Shown here: positions 24,707 to 35,919 of the stretch, one piece after another
Numbering within the stretch: position 1 is the stretch's first letter
Layout of the letters: each line of letters starts with the position of its first letter
Assembly: GCF_932526225.1 (NCBI RefSeq)
Contig: NC_064044.1
Span: forward strand, 3,043,001 to 3,107,000
Origin: Nematostella vectensis
Lineage: Eukaryota > Cnidaria > Anthozoa > Actiniaria > Edwardsiidae
Reading direction: 5' to 3'
Length of the DNA: 64,000 nt
Program-made: the position numbers and the translations under genes
The notes under the pieces: generated by a model
What the model saw: only the letters and a program-made list of their open reading frames with translations
Told to the model about the DNA's origin: nothing
Databases searched by the model: none

Positions 24707-27700
24707 ATGCTCAGGCGCAGCAAGCTGATGACAAACGGCGCTATATTCAAATTACGGCCAAAGAGAAGCTCGGAAGGGAAGGTGAGTTTGAACTTTGTAA
24801 TGCATTTTACGACATCCAACTGAACAGCTTTTAGCCTAAAACTAATTGTTTCTATCGTTACTTAAGAATACCTTTTACAAATTTAGAATGTAGACTTCCT
24901 TGTCGTTTGCGCCTGTAAATGAAGATTCGGTTTTTTTTAAAAATAATCATGCCTTGGCCCACGTTCATTATTCATATTTTCGTCTCCGTTTTAATAATTC
25001 ACTTTATACTGTATGTTGCCTTTCATCGACGGATCAATTCTAATTTTACTTAAAAGCCGCATTTAGCTCAGTAGATTTCAGAGCTCTTGATATTTTAATA
25101 AGTAGAACTAAGAGAATTATTTCACCTATAAGTAATTACAGTACATGCCTCGCTAATGATAAACTTTTCTAGGTTTGCATGGGATGCAGGATGGGAAAGA
25201 AAGAAAATAAGAATGCCGAACAAATGGACGAGGTGATGGAGAAGCTAGCTGATCTTGATATACCAACACTAAGCAGGAAGGATCTCCAGTCATTTTGCAA
25301 GCAGTTTGGACTCAAAGCAAATGGCAAGGTGCAGTATACACAAACCAGATTTGTTTCTTTGCACCTTGTGTTAGTTTAGCCCGGGGGGGGTGGGGGGGGA
25401 CTTCAAGAAAAACAGATGGGGTGCTCGACAGCAAAATCAATTTTAACCCTAAGGGATAGCACATTGGGTGTGGTAGAAGAAATTTTTAACCCTGAGAGAT
25501 AGCATTAAATATTTGCTGATGGATCCTGTATTATTATGTTACCGACAATAAAGCTGGAAGTATCAAGTGATCAGGTGACTTGTGGTTTATTGTAAGATAC
25601 ATTTCGAGCGATTAGGCCACCATTTAGCGTGAGACACCCTAAAAGATAGCATAATCAGAAAAATCCTACTCCCCCGACGTAAAACCCCTAAAAGATAACA
25701 GAATCAGAAAAATCATAAAACACCCCATAAGAGAAAGCAAGAATTTTATACCCTAAAAGATAGGGGGAGCACCCCCGTCTACTTTTCTGGAGAGTCCCCC
25801 CCCCCTGGGTATTTAAGTTTCAAGTTATTTTTAAAAGAGTCTAACAGCGCCATTTGATTACCCTTCTTAAAATGCTAAGTGTGAGAAAGAATCTCTCCAT
25901 GAAGTATACAACATGTTTTTAAATGACTGTTCAAAGTTTAATCACATACTTACTGTTATTTGCAATATTGAATGAAAACAATAACAATCCTTCATTTGAG
26001 GATTAAGCATAGAGCAGTTCCCCAGTAACAGTGGGGTCAAGCTTATGGTGCAATATACAGCATGCTATCATCGCACCACCCATCAAACTTTTCCTAAGCT
26101 GCACAATAATACAACCCTGGCATGTCCTTTAATCCAGGAGCTACAGTGCTATCTAAATGGGTAACTGTATAGTTTGTGGATAATTGAGATTTTAAGGTTC
26201 ATATTACATACCATATCCACCCTCATATTATCCCTCTAAAGCATCTTAAAATAACCAAGAAGGTACCAAAGAATGCCCTACATAACCCTTCATACCATGG
26301 GCGGCAGAACTGGGGGGAACCGGGAAGACATTGCCCACCCCCCCCCCTAATAATTTTGCCTAATTCTGTAGGCAAAATATATAGTAGAATGGAGGGGGGG
26401 GGGTCAGAGATAAATCAATTAAAATTTGTATTGTGCCCCCACTCCTAATATGTTTTTGCTACTGCCGTCCATGAATACACTACACTAGTTGCCTGTAGAT
26501 TTGTTAATGGTGTTTGAGATGATGTGCGCGAAAGGCGAATATTTAATTATGTGACTCAAAGCAAATCTCAATCATTTCTTTTTAGACTTCTGAGCTAATT
26601 AATAGGCTACAAAGTCACATCACCAAACAAGGAGATAATGGACTGGTGCATACTGATAATAACAACACAAAGGTTGACAAAAGCCAGAAACATGAGGATG
26701 GGTCACAGGCTTCAAGACAAGTACCTGCCAAAAGAAAAAGAAAAAACCAGGAGAAGAAGAAATCAGAAGAACCCCCAGAGTATGAGGTTGTAGATGGTGA
26801 CTCTTCTCAGAGTTCAAACACATTTTCAGGCCCTAGTTCAATTTCTGAACCTTCTGAAAGTAGTCCTGCAGACAAAAGAAATAGGAGTGGTGAATTGACT
26901 CAATCACAGAACGATAATAAAGAGAGGAAAAGACAAAGAAAGGAAGTCGGCAAGTCAGTTGAATCAGACAATGATAATAAAGGAGGAAGATCTAGACAGA
27001 TAAAGAAGATCAAGAAGGATCACTCAGAGCCAAAGCAGAGTCACACAGAAGAAGAATGTGACAATGAAGTTTGTAAGACACGTGCCAAAGCTGAGACCAA
27101 AAGGACTGGTCGTCAGAGCAAGAAACCCAAACAAGCCAAGTCTGCCAAACAAAACATGAGCTCAGCACAATCTGAAAATCCTGAAGCAAATAAACTGGAT
27201 TCTAAGGAGGTAGATTTGTGTGTAAAAGACTCAGATCAAATGGATGTTTCTACAGGAAATAGCAGGAGTTGTGAGTCAGTAGAAAGTGCCAATGTCTGTG
27301 GGGATGCTGTTGATGATACCTCCAGGACACCTGGAAATCAGCGTGAGGTGATAGTAGCTGATGATGTCTGCTTCGAGACATCAACATCATCTGGCTGTGA
27401 TTTGTCTTCCACTGAACCAACAACAGGTGTAAAGGACGCTGCCAACAGAACTTTCACAATACCAAGAACAGTGGAGAACACTGTCAATGAGACTGGTAAA
27501 GTTGAAAATGGTAGGTATTTTAAGCCCCATGCAAATAAAGCTAGCCTTGCCAAAGCAGATGGCAATGATTGTATGTTTGTACATTCTATGTTAAGAGGGG
27601 CAGTGAATGGTTTGCAATTGTTTCCTTTGTTGTTTTGCTTAGAAAGGTCAACAGTGCTGGACCTGTTGGTGCTGTCCTGTGGATATTTTAAAAGTAGGCT

Positions 27701-29142
27701 ACTGTAGCATGTACTACAATTGAAAGGGACATACTAAAGCCTGATTTTATTTGATTGGCATTTGCTGATGGACAGGGGGAGGGGTCAAAGCAAGGGACCA
27801 TGTATTCTATGTAATGCAGCCCTCTACCAAAATACTGCGGATCTCTCTCTGGATCTCTCCCAATAAGAGAAATGGCATGCGATTTTAATGAACAATTGAA
27901 TGTTTTACCGAGTGAAAAACTATTTGTTTTTCTCTTTGAAGCCCTAGCCTTCCACCGCAAGTTATCGAACTTGCTTTATGTTCAAGACTCATCTATATCT
28001 TATTATATCTTCTTGGTGATTAACTGGTGTGTTTGTTCCATTTTCTAGATTGTGTTCAAAGTTCTTCCGAAGTCCTCCAATCACAGGATGTTACCAGCTC
28101 ATTGCAGTGGTGCGTTGCCCACGGGGCGATAAGGAGCTTTAACAAACTGACATGGAAGCTCATCCGCCTTAAAGGGGGCCGCCCTGTTGTACCAAACAGG
28201 TTCGGCAAATATATTCCATTTACCCTCACGCCCAGCCAACTGATTGTGCCGACTGGTTTTCAAGACAACTTTATCTGCGAGGAATGTGTGAGGAGTAATG
28301 AGACAATTTCTAACGTCGAATGTGAACAGGAGGGTATGTGGCAATATTTTATATTACTTTGGGTACAGGATACGTAGTTAAATGGATTTTTACCCAGCAA
28401 TTACGTAATATTTTACCAACTGGTTTTCAAATAATTGTGTTATACATAAAATAAAAGTAGGGTTCAAGCACATGTTGTGATGCAGTCAATACTCACTACA
28501 ATTAACGCCCTTGGGGCTTTAACTACTGCTCGTTTTAGTGGGAATTACTTACTGTTCTTATCATTACAGTTAAAGAAAACGTCACTCCCTTGACTGGCAT
28601 TTCGCGGGAAAGCATTAGAGCTTCTATCAAACGCAAACGTGAGGAGGAAATGGGTGGGACTGGATCTGAAGAAGTGAATGCTGAAAACAAAAGACGACGT
28701 AAATCAGTACCACGTTCTGCAGGGACCTCCCCCCTCACTCCAGCCAGTCCTGATATCAGGAAAGCACGAGGGGAAACGCTAGCCTTGCCAAGGTACTACT
28801 AGTAGTATTTATATAGCGCTTGTATAATCAGCTATGTTCTACGCTGTTCTTCACCTCTTCACTTCAACTTCACCTCTCCGTGCTTTTCAATTGTAGATTG
28901 ACCAACAACAGCCATAATGGCTATAAAAAGTGACGTTCCCTGTTTTTTTTTTCAGAAATCTTTCAAGGCCATGGCAGCCAAAGAAGCGATCTCCAGGTGT
29001 TAGCACCACAGTCCAGGAAGATCAAAATTTTGCCAAGAAAGTCGAGGATATTATCCGTAATGTCGTACCAGGCTCTGACGAAGAGCTACTGCTCATTATG
29101 GGCAAGAAGAGTCACGTGTCCCACTCGCCACCAAGGGCGTGA
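24707..29142 (+). CDS. SAP-domain nuclear protein, NUSAP1-like
   Basis: Exons: first exon to 24781 (donor AAG/gtgagt), 25173-25328, 26586-27510, 28049-28333, 28570-28792 and 28956-29142, with phases matching throughout. From the ATG at 25179 the product is 589 aa. An ATG at 25191 has a better context, and the frame is also open from 24707 through the first exon, which would give 616 aa. Residues 22-63 (from 25179) include TLSRKDLQSFCKQFGLKANG then TSELINRLQSHITKQ, a SAP-like helix pair resembling the N-terminus of NUSAP1. The middle is Lys/Glu/Ser-rich with basic clusters such as PAKRKRKNQEKKK, likely nuclear localisation signals. A KEN box lies at residues 455-457, and LSRPWQP near the C-terminus recalls a NUSAP1 segment. 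Known for NUSAP1: a microtubule-binding spindle protein degraded by APC/C. The orthology call is inference from the N-terminus, KEN box and overall layout. Confidence 0.65.
25380..25809. mobile_element. G-tract-ended dispersed repeat, copy 1
   Basis: The left end cccgggggggg and right end cccccccctggg form inverted G/C tracts, followed inside by gactt and preceded by gagagt. The interior shares long blocks (gctcgacagca, aaccctaagggatagcac, tgttaccgacaataaag) with the repeat at 55,257-55,763. It lies in the intron after the SAP-coding exon of the NUSAP1-like gene. Non-coding, probably a MITE. Confidence 0.75.
26296..26473. mobile_element. short MITE with catgggcggcag termini
   Basis: The left end catgggcggcag is inverted at the right as ctgccgtccatg. 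The interior has C- and G-homopolymer runs and no coding frame. It lies in the intron upstream of the 26,586 exon of the NUSAP1-like gene. The target duplication is unclear. Confidence 0.5.
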
Positions 29143-29149
29143 GGTATGT

Positions 29150-30110
29150 ATATTGCGGTTATGTACCATTTGAAGTCATGTTTGATAGCTGTGGTCATAA
29201 CTCATCGTTTGATAGCTGTGGTAAAGTACCATTTGAGGTCAGGTTTGTTCCTGTGACTCTGTACCATTTGAGGTCATGTTCGTAGCTCTAATTATGTACC
29301 ACTTGAGGTCATGTTTGATAGCTGTGGTAAAGTACCATTTGAGGTCAGGTTTGATAGCTGTGATTCTGTACCATTTGAGGTCATGTTCGTAGCTCTAATT
29401 ATGTACCACTTGAGGTCATGTTTGATAGCTGTGGTAAAGTACCATTTGAGGTCAGGTTTGATAGCTGTGGTTCTGTACCATTTGAGGTCATGTTCGTAGC
29501 TCTGATTATGTACCACTTGTGGTCATGTTTGATAGCTGTGGGAAAGTACCATTTGAGGTCAGGTTTGATAGCTGTGGTTCTGTACCATTTGAGGCCATGT
29601 TCGTAGCTCTAATTATGTACCACTTGAGGTCATGTTTGATAGCTGTGGTAAAGTACCATTTGAGGTCAGGTTTGATTGCTGTGGTTCTGTACCATTTGAG
29701 GTCATGTTCGTAGCTCAAATTATGTACCACTTGAGGTCATGTTTGATAGCTGTGGTAAAGTACCATTTGAGGTCATGTTTGATAGCTGTGCTTATACACC
29801 TATTTCAAATAAGGTTGCACCCGTAACCCGCAGTGATTCATGGGTATCAAATAAATAAACAAATAAGCGTAAATAAGATACAAATTATGGTTTCTAAAGG
29901 TGTAGAAGTCTTGTTTACATTCTTTATGATCATTCACATAGCTTTCAGATACAAGGATTCAGCCGTTAAAACGCTGCCCATGAACCACCGCGGGTTACGA
30001 CACATACATTGATTCTCCGAGTGTAACCTTATTTGAAATAGGTGTATACCATTTGGGATTATGTTTGATAGCTGCGGTTAGGTACCATTTTATGCATTTT
30101 TCGTAGTGAT
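29150..30110. repeat. 107-bp tandem array of three ~36-bp subunits, split by a MITE
   Basis: Subunits contain gtaccatttgaggtcatgtt and tgatagctgtggt. Three slightly different subunits make a higher-order unit of about 107 bp that recurs at about 29,311, 29,418, 29,525 and 29,632. The array begins 8 bp after the stop codon of the NUSAP1-like gene, so its transcript could run into it. A MITE (29,795-30,046) separates the last degenerate subunits (30,049-30,110). Confidence 0.92.
29795..30046. mobile_element. 252-bp MITE with TA target duplication
   Basis: The termini tacacctatttcaaataagg and its inverted copy are perfectly paired over at least 20 bp and flanked by TA on both sides. Removing the element restores the array phase (gctgtgcttaccatttg). 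The TA duplication suggests a Tc1/mariner-type or similar source. No coding frame. Confidence 0.85.
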
Positions 30111-30699
30111 TTCAGTATGTTTCGAAAATTGTATGAGCGAGCTTTGCGCTGTTTTGGGAAACTAAAAAAAATCAGATTAATACAACGTCGTCTCATGCTC
30201 ATCTCGCATTGAGTAGATTGAACTAGATTAAAAATTGTACTTTTGAGGTTTATTTCAGTTTATAATTCTTCCTTCTATTGGATAACAACAAACAAAAAGC
30301 CAAGACAGACATCGTTTCGTTTCGTTTTCGTTTATTATTGGGGTCTTATACAGATAGTATATGGACCAGGTCCCAATGAATTTGTAATAAGTATTAAATT
30401 AGTAATAAATATTAATTTATTGCTTATGTAGAAGCATTCATAGATATATCTAGCGATAACTTTTGTGTTGCTGATTTTTTTGTCAGGGTAATTAATGAAT
30501 GAAAAAGTGAAAGACCTCTATTGCTGTCAGTCTACTGAATTCGACCTTTTCATTTGCCTCTATATACTCTGTTAGTTCCTTTCTTTTTGCCTGAAATGTC
30601 GGACATATTGTTAAAAAATTCTGTTCATCCTCGATCCCTGCAATGCATAATACACATATTCTCTTATCTGGGGGTATGTCGGGTCTTTTATAGCGTGCT

Positions 30700-30862
30700 G
30701 TGTGATCAACTTCCCGCTGGCGTGCTATGTGATCAACTTACCGCGGGCGTGCTATGCGATCAACTTACCGCGGGCGTGCTTATACGATCAACTTACCACA
30801 GGCGTGCTATACGATCAACTTACCACGGGCGTGCTATACGATCAACTTACCACGGGCGTGCG
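30700..30862. repeat. 27-bp array, left block (6 units)
   Basis: The unit contains gtgctatgcgatcaacttac followed by cgcgggc or cacgggc. It is the same family as the block at 31,760-32,086; the two blocks are about 0.9 kb apart. Confidence 0.92.
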
Positions 30863-30954
30863 TGTAAATAGTGGCGTGGTTGATCCAATGACGTCATGGG
30901 GCTCATATGCTTGTTTTAATTTGTGAACTGATGTCCGTCCATTCCCATCGACCA

Positions 30955-31112
30955 TACCCTGCTAGCCGACGCTCATTGTGGGTTATTCGGAAATGGGAAC
31001 CCTGTGCGCCCTCGGCCCAGCGCAACTCGGCCTTCGCGCGCGCACAGGGTTCCCAATATTCGAAAATAAAACATTTCCGAATAGCCCACAATGATAGCCG
31101 GCTAGCAGGGTA
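30955..31112. mobile_element. 158-bp MITE, MULE-like, with 9-bp TSD
   Basis: Terminal inverted repeats of about 40 bp begin taccctgctagccg. A second inverted pair, gggaaccctgtgcgc, lies inside, so the whole element can fold. It is flanked by the 9-bp direct repeat catcgacca at 30946-30954 and 31113-31121. A 9-bp duplication is typical of Mutator-like elements. Confidence 0.85.
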
Positions 31113-31759
31113 CATCGACCATGACAACTAGTCTCTAGTTCTCTACCGAGCTGCTGTGATTACTTAGTCTTAATTTTGTTAGTGCAATTCTATATTATTA
31201 TTGGTGACTTGGCATAATTAGTTTTAAATTTCCTACATGCCCTTAATTTGCTTTTTTTTTGCCTGGAGTCTTATTTTGAATAAAAGTTCACCTCCTGGTA
31301 TCCATTTCTTGAAATCTTTGTGTTATAAGGATGGTATATTTCGCCATCAAGACCTCCCCGCATATACACGGTCAATATATCGCCCATGCCAATTCTTTGT
31401 AACAAGTCTTTGAATTTTTGGTGCCAAAACTAAATTGGTAATTGCAATAATAACTGTTAATTATTTTTTTTCCAGGTTAGAAAACAACAGAAGAGTCTAC
31501 ACACGAGCTTTCGACATCGCCACGACTACCGCATGTTTATGCAAAGTGAACTTTTTTCAATTTAGTTTTATTTGAATGTAATTTACTTTTCCAGTAAATT
31601 AAATTAACGTATATCCGTCTACTATTGACCCTCGCGCGGTAAGGGGCTTCGCCCTCCTTCCAGTTGACTGCAATATGACAAGCTCCTATCGCAGTGCAGG
31701 AAACAGATGTCAACATAAAAAATATTATTCTTATTGCTTCCCATTTTACCTTCCCAACA
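31113..31759. other. AT-rich spacer
   Basis: No exon, repeat or inverted termini recognised between the MITE and the right block of the 27-bp array. Confidence 0.4.
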
Positions 31760-32086
31760 TACCACGGGAGTGCTGTGTGATTAAAAATACCACGGGCGTG
31801 CTGTGTGATTAACTTACCACGGGCGTGCTATGCGGTTAACTTACCACGGGCGTGCTATGTGATTAACTTACCACGGGCGTGCTATGTGATTAACTTACCA
31901 CGGGCGTGCTATGCGACCAACTTACAACGGGCATGCTATGCGGTTAACTTACCACGGGCGTCCTATGCAATAAACTTGCCACTGGCGTGCTATGTGGTTA
32001 ACTTACCACGGGCGTGCTATGTGGTTAACTTACCACGGGCGTGCTATGCGATCAACTTGCCACGGGCGTGCTATGCGATCAATCCA
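31760..32086. repeat. 27-bp array, right block (12 units)
   Basis: The unit contains gtgctatgtgattaacttac followed by cacgggc, the same family as 30,700-30,862. Substitutions are scattered (gcggttaac, gcgaccaac, ttgccac), so it looks older than the 77- or 61-bp arrays. Confidence 0.93.
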
Positions 32087-32149
32087 TTTTACTCCGTTAA
32101 CATGACCTTTTTACACTCAAAATGATTTCCCCTCAGAGTTTCGGCTCAT

Positions 32150-33385
32150 TCCAATAGTCTTGTTTATTATTGATCACGCACCAGCCCATTACCTACGAGT
32201 AATGTTTATTGTTATCACAATTCTGATTGTTCACGCGCGTCTACTCATTTATTATGTGCATTGTCTATTTTTAGATCGCAATTCTAATTGTTCACGCGCG
32301 TCGGCTCATTTACCTACGCGTACTGTCTATTGTTAGATCACAATTCTGATTGTTCACGCGCGTCTGCTCATTTATTATGTGCATTGTCTATTTTTAGATC
32401 ACAATTCTAATTGTTCACGCGCGTCGGCTCATTACTTACGCGTACTGTCTAAATTCTGTCAAAATTCTGATTGTTCACGCGCGTCTGCTCATTACCTACG
32501 CGCACTGTCTATTGTTAGATCACAATTCTGATTGTTCACGCGCGTCTGCTCATCACCTACTCACACTGTCTATTGTTATAAATCACAATTTTGATTGTTC
32601 ACACGCGTCTGCTCATTACCTACGCGCACTGTCTATTGTTAGATCAACATTCTGATTGATCACGCGCGTTTACCCATTCCCTACTCGCACTGTCTCTTGT
32701 AAGATCACAATTTTGATTGTTCGCGCGCGTCTGCTCATTCCCTAAGCGCAGTGTCTATTGTTAGATCACAATTCTGATTGATCACGCGCGTCTGCTCATT
32801 CCCTAAGCGCAGTATCTATTGTTAGATCACAATTCTGATTGTTCACGCGCGTTTGCTCATTACCTACGCGCACTGTCTATTGTTAGATCAACATTCTGAT
32901 TGATCACGCGCGTCTGCTCATTCCCTACGCGCAGTGTCTATTGTTAGATCACAATTCTGATTGTTCACGCGCGTTTGCTCATTACCTACGCGCACTGTCT
33001 ATTGTTAGATCACAATTCTGACTGTTCACGCGCGTTTGTTCATTCCCTACGCGCAGTGTCTATTGTTAGATCACAATTCTGATTGTTCACGCGCGTCTGC
33101 TCATTCCCTACGCGCAGTGTCTATTGTTAGATCACAATTCTGATTGTTCACGCGCGTCTGCTCATTCCCTACGCGCAGTGTCTATTGTTAGATCACAATT
33201 CTGATTGTTCACGCGCGTCTGCTCATTCCCTACGCGCAGTGTCTATTGTTAGATCACAATTCTGATTGTTCACGCGCGTCTGCTCATTCCCTACGCGCAG
33301 TGTCTATTGTTAGATCACAATTCTGATTGTTCACGCGCGTCTGCTCATTCCCTACGCGCAGTGTCTATTGTTAGATCACAATTCT
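32150..33385. repeat. 61-bp satellite array, left part
   Basis: The unit of 61 bp contains gattgttcacgcgcgtctgc, tcattccctacgcgcagtgt and ctattgttagatcacaattc. Units from about 33,060 to 33,380 are nearly identical; those before 32,700 are diverged. A LINE interrupts the array and the same units resume at 35,920. Confidence 0.97.
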
Positions 33386-35719
33386 TCCGATCATGGTGTG
33401 GTCTGTTTTGAGTTTTCTGCGTTTGTTAAAGCACCGTCCAAATTCCACCGTTCAGTCTACAACTATACAAAAGCCGATTTTGATGGCTTGCGCGGCTCTC
33501 TCAGTGCATTAGAATTGACAATGAGCTCTAACGAAAACAGCGATATTGACACGGACTGGCAAAATTGGAAAGATCTATTTTTGGCTGCCGTAGCAGATCA
33601 CGTTCCATCCAAAAAGCTTAGGGGTCGCAATCCAGTACCTTGGATGAATGGAACTATTCTCGACCTAATTAAGAAGAAAGAAACGACTCGAAGGCGTCTA
33701 AAAAAGACCCCTGCTAAAGCGTCTCTGAGGGAAAAATTCAAAGCGCTGCGTGCGGAAGTCAAACAAGCACTGCGGGAAAGTCGTGAAAACTTTTTCCAGT
33801 CTCTCGAACGGGACTATAAAAACAACACCAAACGCTTTTGGTCTGTTCTAAAACAGAAATCCAAATCACGTGGGCTCCCATCTCAGGTCTCTATGGCAAC
33901 CGTAAATCCACCCACTGGTTCCCAGGACCCCACGCCACTAAGAACCACAGCTGATGATCCGGAAGCAATTGCAAATTTATTTAATAAATACTTTGCTTCA
34001 GTGTTTTTAAAAGATTCTCTTCAAGACCTAAACACTGACCCGGAACATTGTGCACCCCCTGTACCCGAGCTATCTAATATTTCATTCGATATAAATGATA
34101 TATTATCGGTTATCAGGGGGCTGGACGCCAGTAAAGCTTCTGGACCAGATAACATCCCCGTCAGATTGCTAAAAGAGACCGCGGCTGTGATTGCTCCCTC
34201 TCTTTGTCAGATTTTCAATAAGTCTATCAAGCTTGGCAAATTTCCTTCTGAATGGAAAATTGCTCATATCGTTCCTGTTTACAAGAAAGACTCTGCTCAA
34301 CAAGTTGAAAATTACAGACCGATATCACTCTTGTCTGTTGTGTCGAAAATTATGGAACGTTGTGTATTTAATAAGATAAGAGAGAGGGTGCACTGCCTCA
34401 TCCAGAGGTGTCAACATGGGTTTATTGCAGGCCGCTCTTGTGTCACCCAGCTGGTGGAAGTCCTTGACACTATTGGCTCTCACTTAGACAATGGGAACCA
34501 AATTGATGTTGTATACCTTGATATGTCAAAGGCTTTCGATAGAGTAAGCCACCGTATGCTAACACGGAAACTAGTCCAATATGGTTTTGGCGGAAATCTG
34601 TTGAAGTGGTTTACATCATATATCACCAATCGGAGCCAACGCGTAGCTATTCCAGGGGGGGTCTCAACATGTCAACCTGTGACTTCCGGCGTCCCGCAAG
34701 GGTCAATTCTCGGTCCTATACTGTTCGTCCTCTTCGCAAATGACTTGCCAGATTCAGTTTGCTCATGCAGTGTTGCGACATTTGCAGACGACACTAAGGT
34801 CTTTAATGTTATCAACTCGGCGGACGACACGGATGTGTTACAATCTGACCTGAACAGTCTAAATGGCTGGGCGGCATCGACAGGCATGACATTTAATCAA
34901 ACAAAGAGCAAAGTCATGCGGGTTTCGCGAAAGCGTAAACCAGTTCTCAAAACATATTCGCTTGGCGGTTTGCCTTTAGCCTGCACTGAGACGGAGAAGG
35001 ATCTCGGCGTCTGGATGTCAGACGACCTCTCTTGGACTAAGCAAGTTGACGAGGCATGTAGTAAGGCCAACAGGACGCTGGGGTTCGTTAGAAGACACTC
35101 AAGATCCATAAAGAAAACCAACATAAGAAGATCGATGTATCTCGCCCTAGTACGTCCTCACCTAGGATACGCAACACAACTGTGGGCACCGCAGACAAAG
35201 GACCTGATTAGACGAGTTGAAAGAATCCAAAGACGAGCTAGCAAGTACATGTTAGGACTCCCATTTAGATGCAGCCAAACATACAAAGAAAGACTTATTC
35301 AACTTAAATTATTGCCACTATCGTATTGGCACGAATATTTGGACATGTCATACTTTTATAAAATCATAAATGGGCTTGTCAATATTAATCCATCAATTGT
35401 TCCCAAAGTTCGCTCAGTCCGTCCTACTAGATCATCTACAAACTCAAGCGCACCACAATTCTTCGCTCGCAAATGCAAAACTTCTGCTTTTCAAAAATCA
35501 TATTTAAACCGTTGTACAAGAATATGGAACACTCTCACTAATTTGTTAAATAGTTCTAGCTACTCTGACCATGCTTCTTTCAAGCGCGCTTTATTAAATT
35601 ACTACTTAAATGCTCTTTCGATAACTTACGATCCAGAGGATCCGCGCTCATGGAAATCTGTCTGCCTCACCTGCAATCGGGCCAGGGTGCTAACGCACCA
35701 AATTTCATGTTGTTTCTAA
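33386..35719 (+). CDS. LINE ORF2 fragment: endonuclease end plus reverse transcriptase
   Basis: An open frame of 777 codons inside the element; upstream array sequence keeps it open for six further codons. It begins SDHGVVCFEF, the end of an APE-type endonuclease. The reverse transcriptase shows NYRPISLLSVVSKIMERC, YLDMSKAFDRVSH (catalytic Asp near residue 380), SGVPQGSILGPILF and FADDTKVF (catalytic Asp pair near residue 468). A C-terminal region with GYATQLWAPQ and RRASKYMLGLP is typical of CR1/Jockey-group proteins. No stop or frameshift interrupts it, so the insertion is recent or was inserted already truncated. It cannot be autonomous because most of the endonuclease and any ORF1 are missing. 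Confidence 0.92.
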   Translation, partial: SDHGVVCFEFSAFVKAPSKFHRSVYNYTKADFDGLRGSLSALELTMSSNENSDIDTDWQNWKDLFLAAVADHVPSKKLRGRNPVPWMNGTILDLIKKKETTRRRLKKTPAKASLREKFKALRAEVKQALRESRENFFQSLERDYKNNTKRFWSVLKQKSKSRGLPSQVSMATVNPPTGSQDPTPLRTTADDPEAIANLFNKYFASVFLKDSLQDLNTDPEHCAPPVPELSNISFDINDILSVIRGLDASKASGPDNIPVRLLKETAAVIAPSLCQIFNKSIKLGKFPSEWKIAHIVPVYKKDSAQQVENYRPISLLSVVSKIMERCVFNKIRERVHCLIQRCQHGFIAGRSCVTQLVEVLDTIGSHLDNGNQIDVVYLDMSKAFDRVSHRMLTRKLVQYGFGGNLLKWFTSYITNRSQRVAIPGGVSTCQPVTSGVPQGSILGPILFVLFANDLPDSVCSCSVATFADDTKVFNVINSADDTDVLQSDLNSLNGWAASTGMTFNQTKSKVMRVSRKRKPVLKTYSLGGLPLACTETEKDLGVWMSDDLSWTKQVDEACSKANRTLGFVRRHSRSIKKTNIRRSMYLALVRPHLGYATQLWAPQTKDLIRRVERIQRRASKYMLGLPFRCSQTYKERLIQLKLLPLSYWHEYLDMSYFYKIINGLVNINPSIVPKVRSVRPTRSSTNSSAPQFFARKCKTSAFQKSYLNRCTRIWNTLTNLLNSSSYSDHASFKRALLNYYLNALSITYDPEDPRSWKSVCLTCNRARVLTHQISCCF

Positions 35720-35919
35720 TTTAGTTTTTGTGACCTTGTAACTTTTACACATTTTAAACTCGGGTCCGCCGTAATTGGCCTAGCTGTGGCGGATACCCTG
35801 CCCTTTCGTTATTGTATGTATTTATGTTCTGTTTCTCATGTATAACGTATTATGTATGTGTATTTTTTTTTTTTTTCTCCGTGGGCAAAGTCAATTAAAG
35901 TATTAAAGTATTAAAGTAT
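33386..35919 (+). mobile_element. 5'-truncated CR1/L2-like non-LTR retrotransposon
   Basis: The element sits inside the 61-bp array. Its 5' end lies in the endonuclease domain, just at the conserved SDH motif. The 3' end is a short tail of about three (attaaagt) repeats at 35,893-35,919, as in CR1/L2-type LINEs that end in short tandem motifs instead of poly(A). The flanking array resumes almost in phase; attct occurs at both junctions and could be a 5-bp target duplication or microhomology. Confidence 0.9.

Noticed and set aside
25055-25110. tRNA-like tagctcagtaga segment
   Set aside because: It resembles a D-arm, but no TpsiC arm (ggttcaaatcc) or acceptor pairing follows.
30903-31131. 74-codon frames on both strands
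   Set aside because: They fall in the 158-bp inverted-repeat MITE and mirror each other because of its symmetry.
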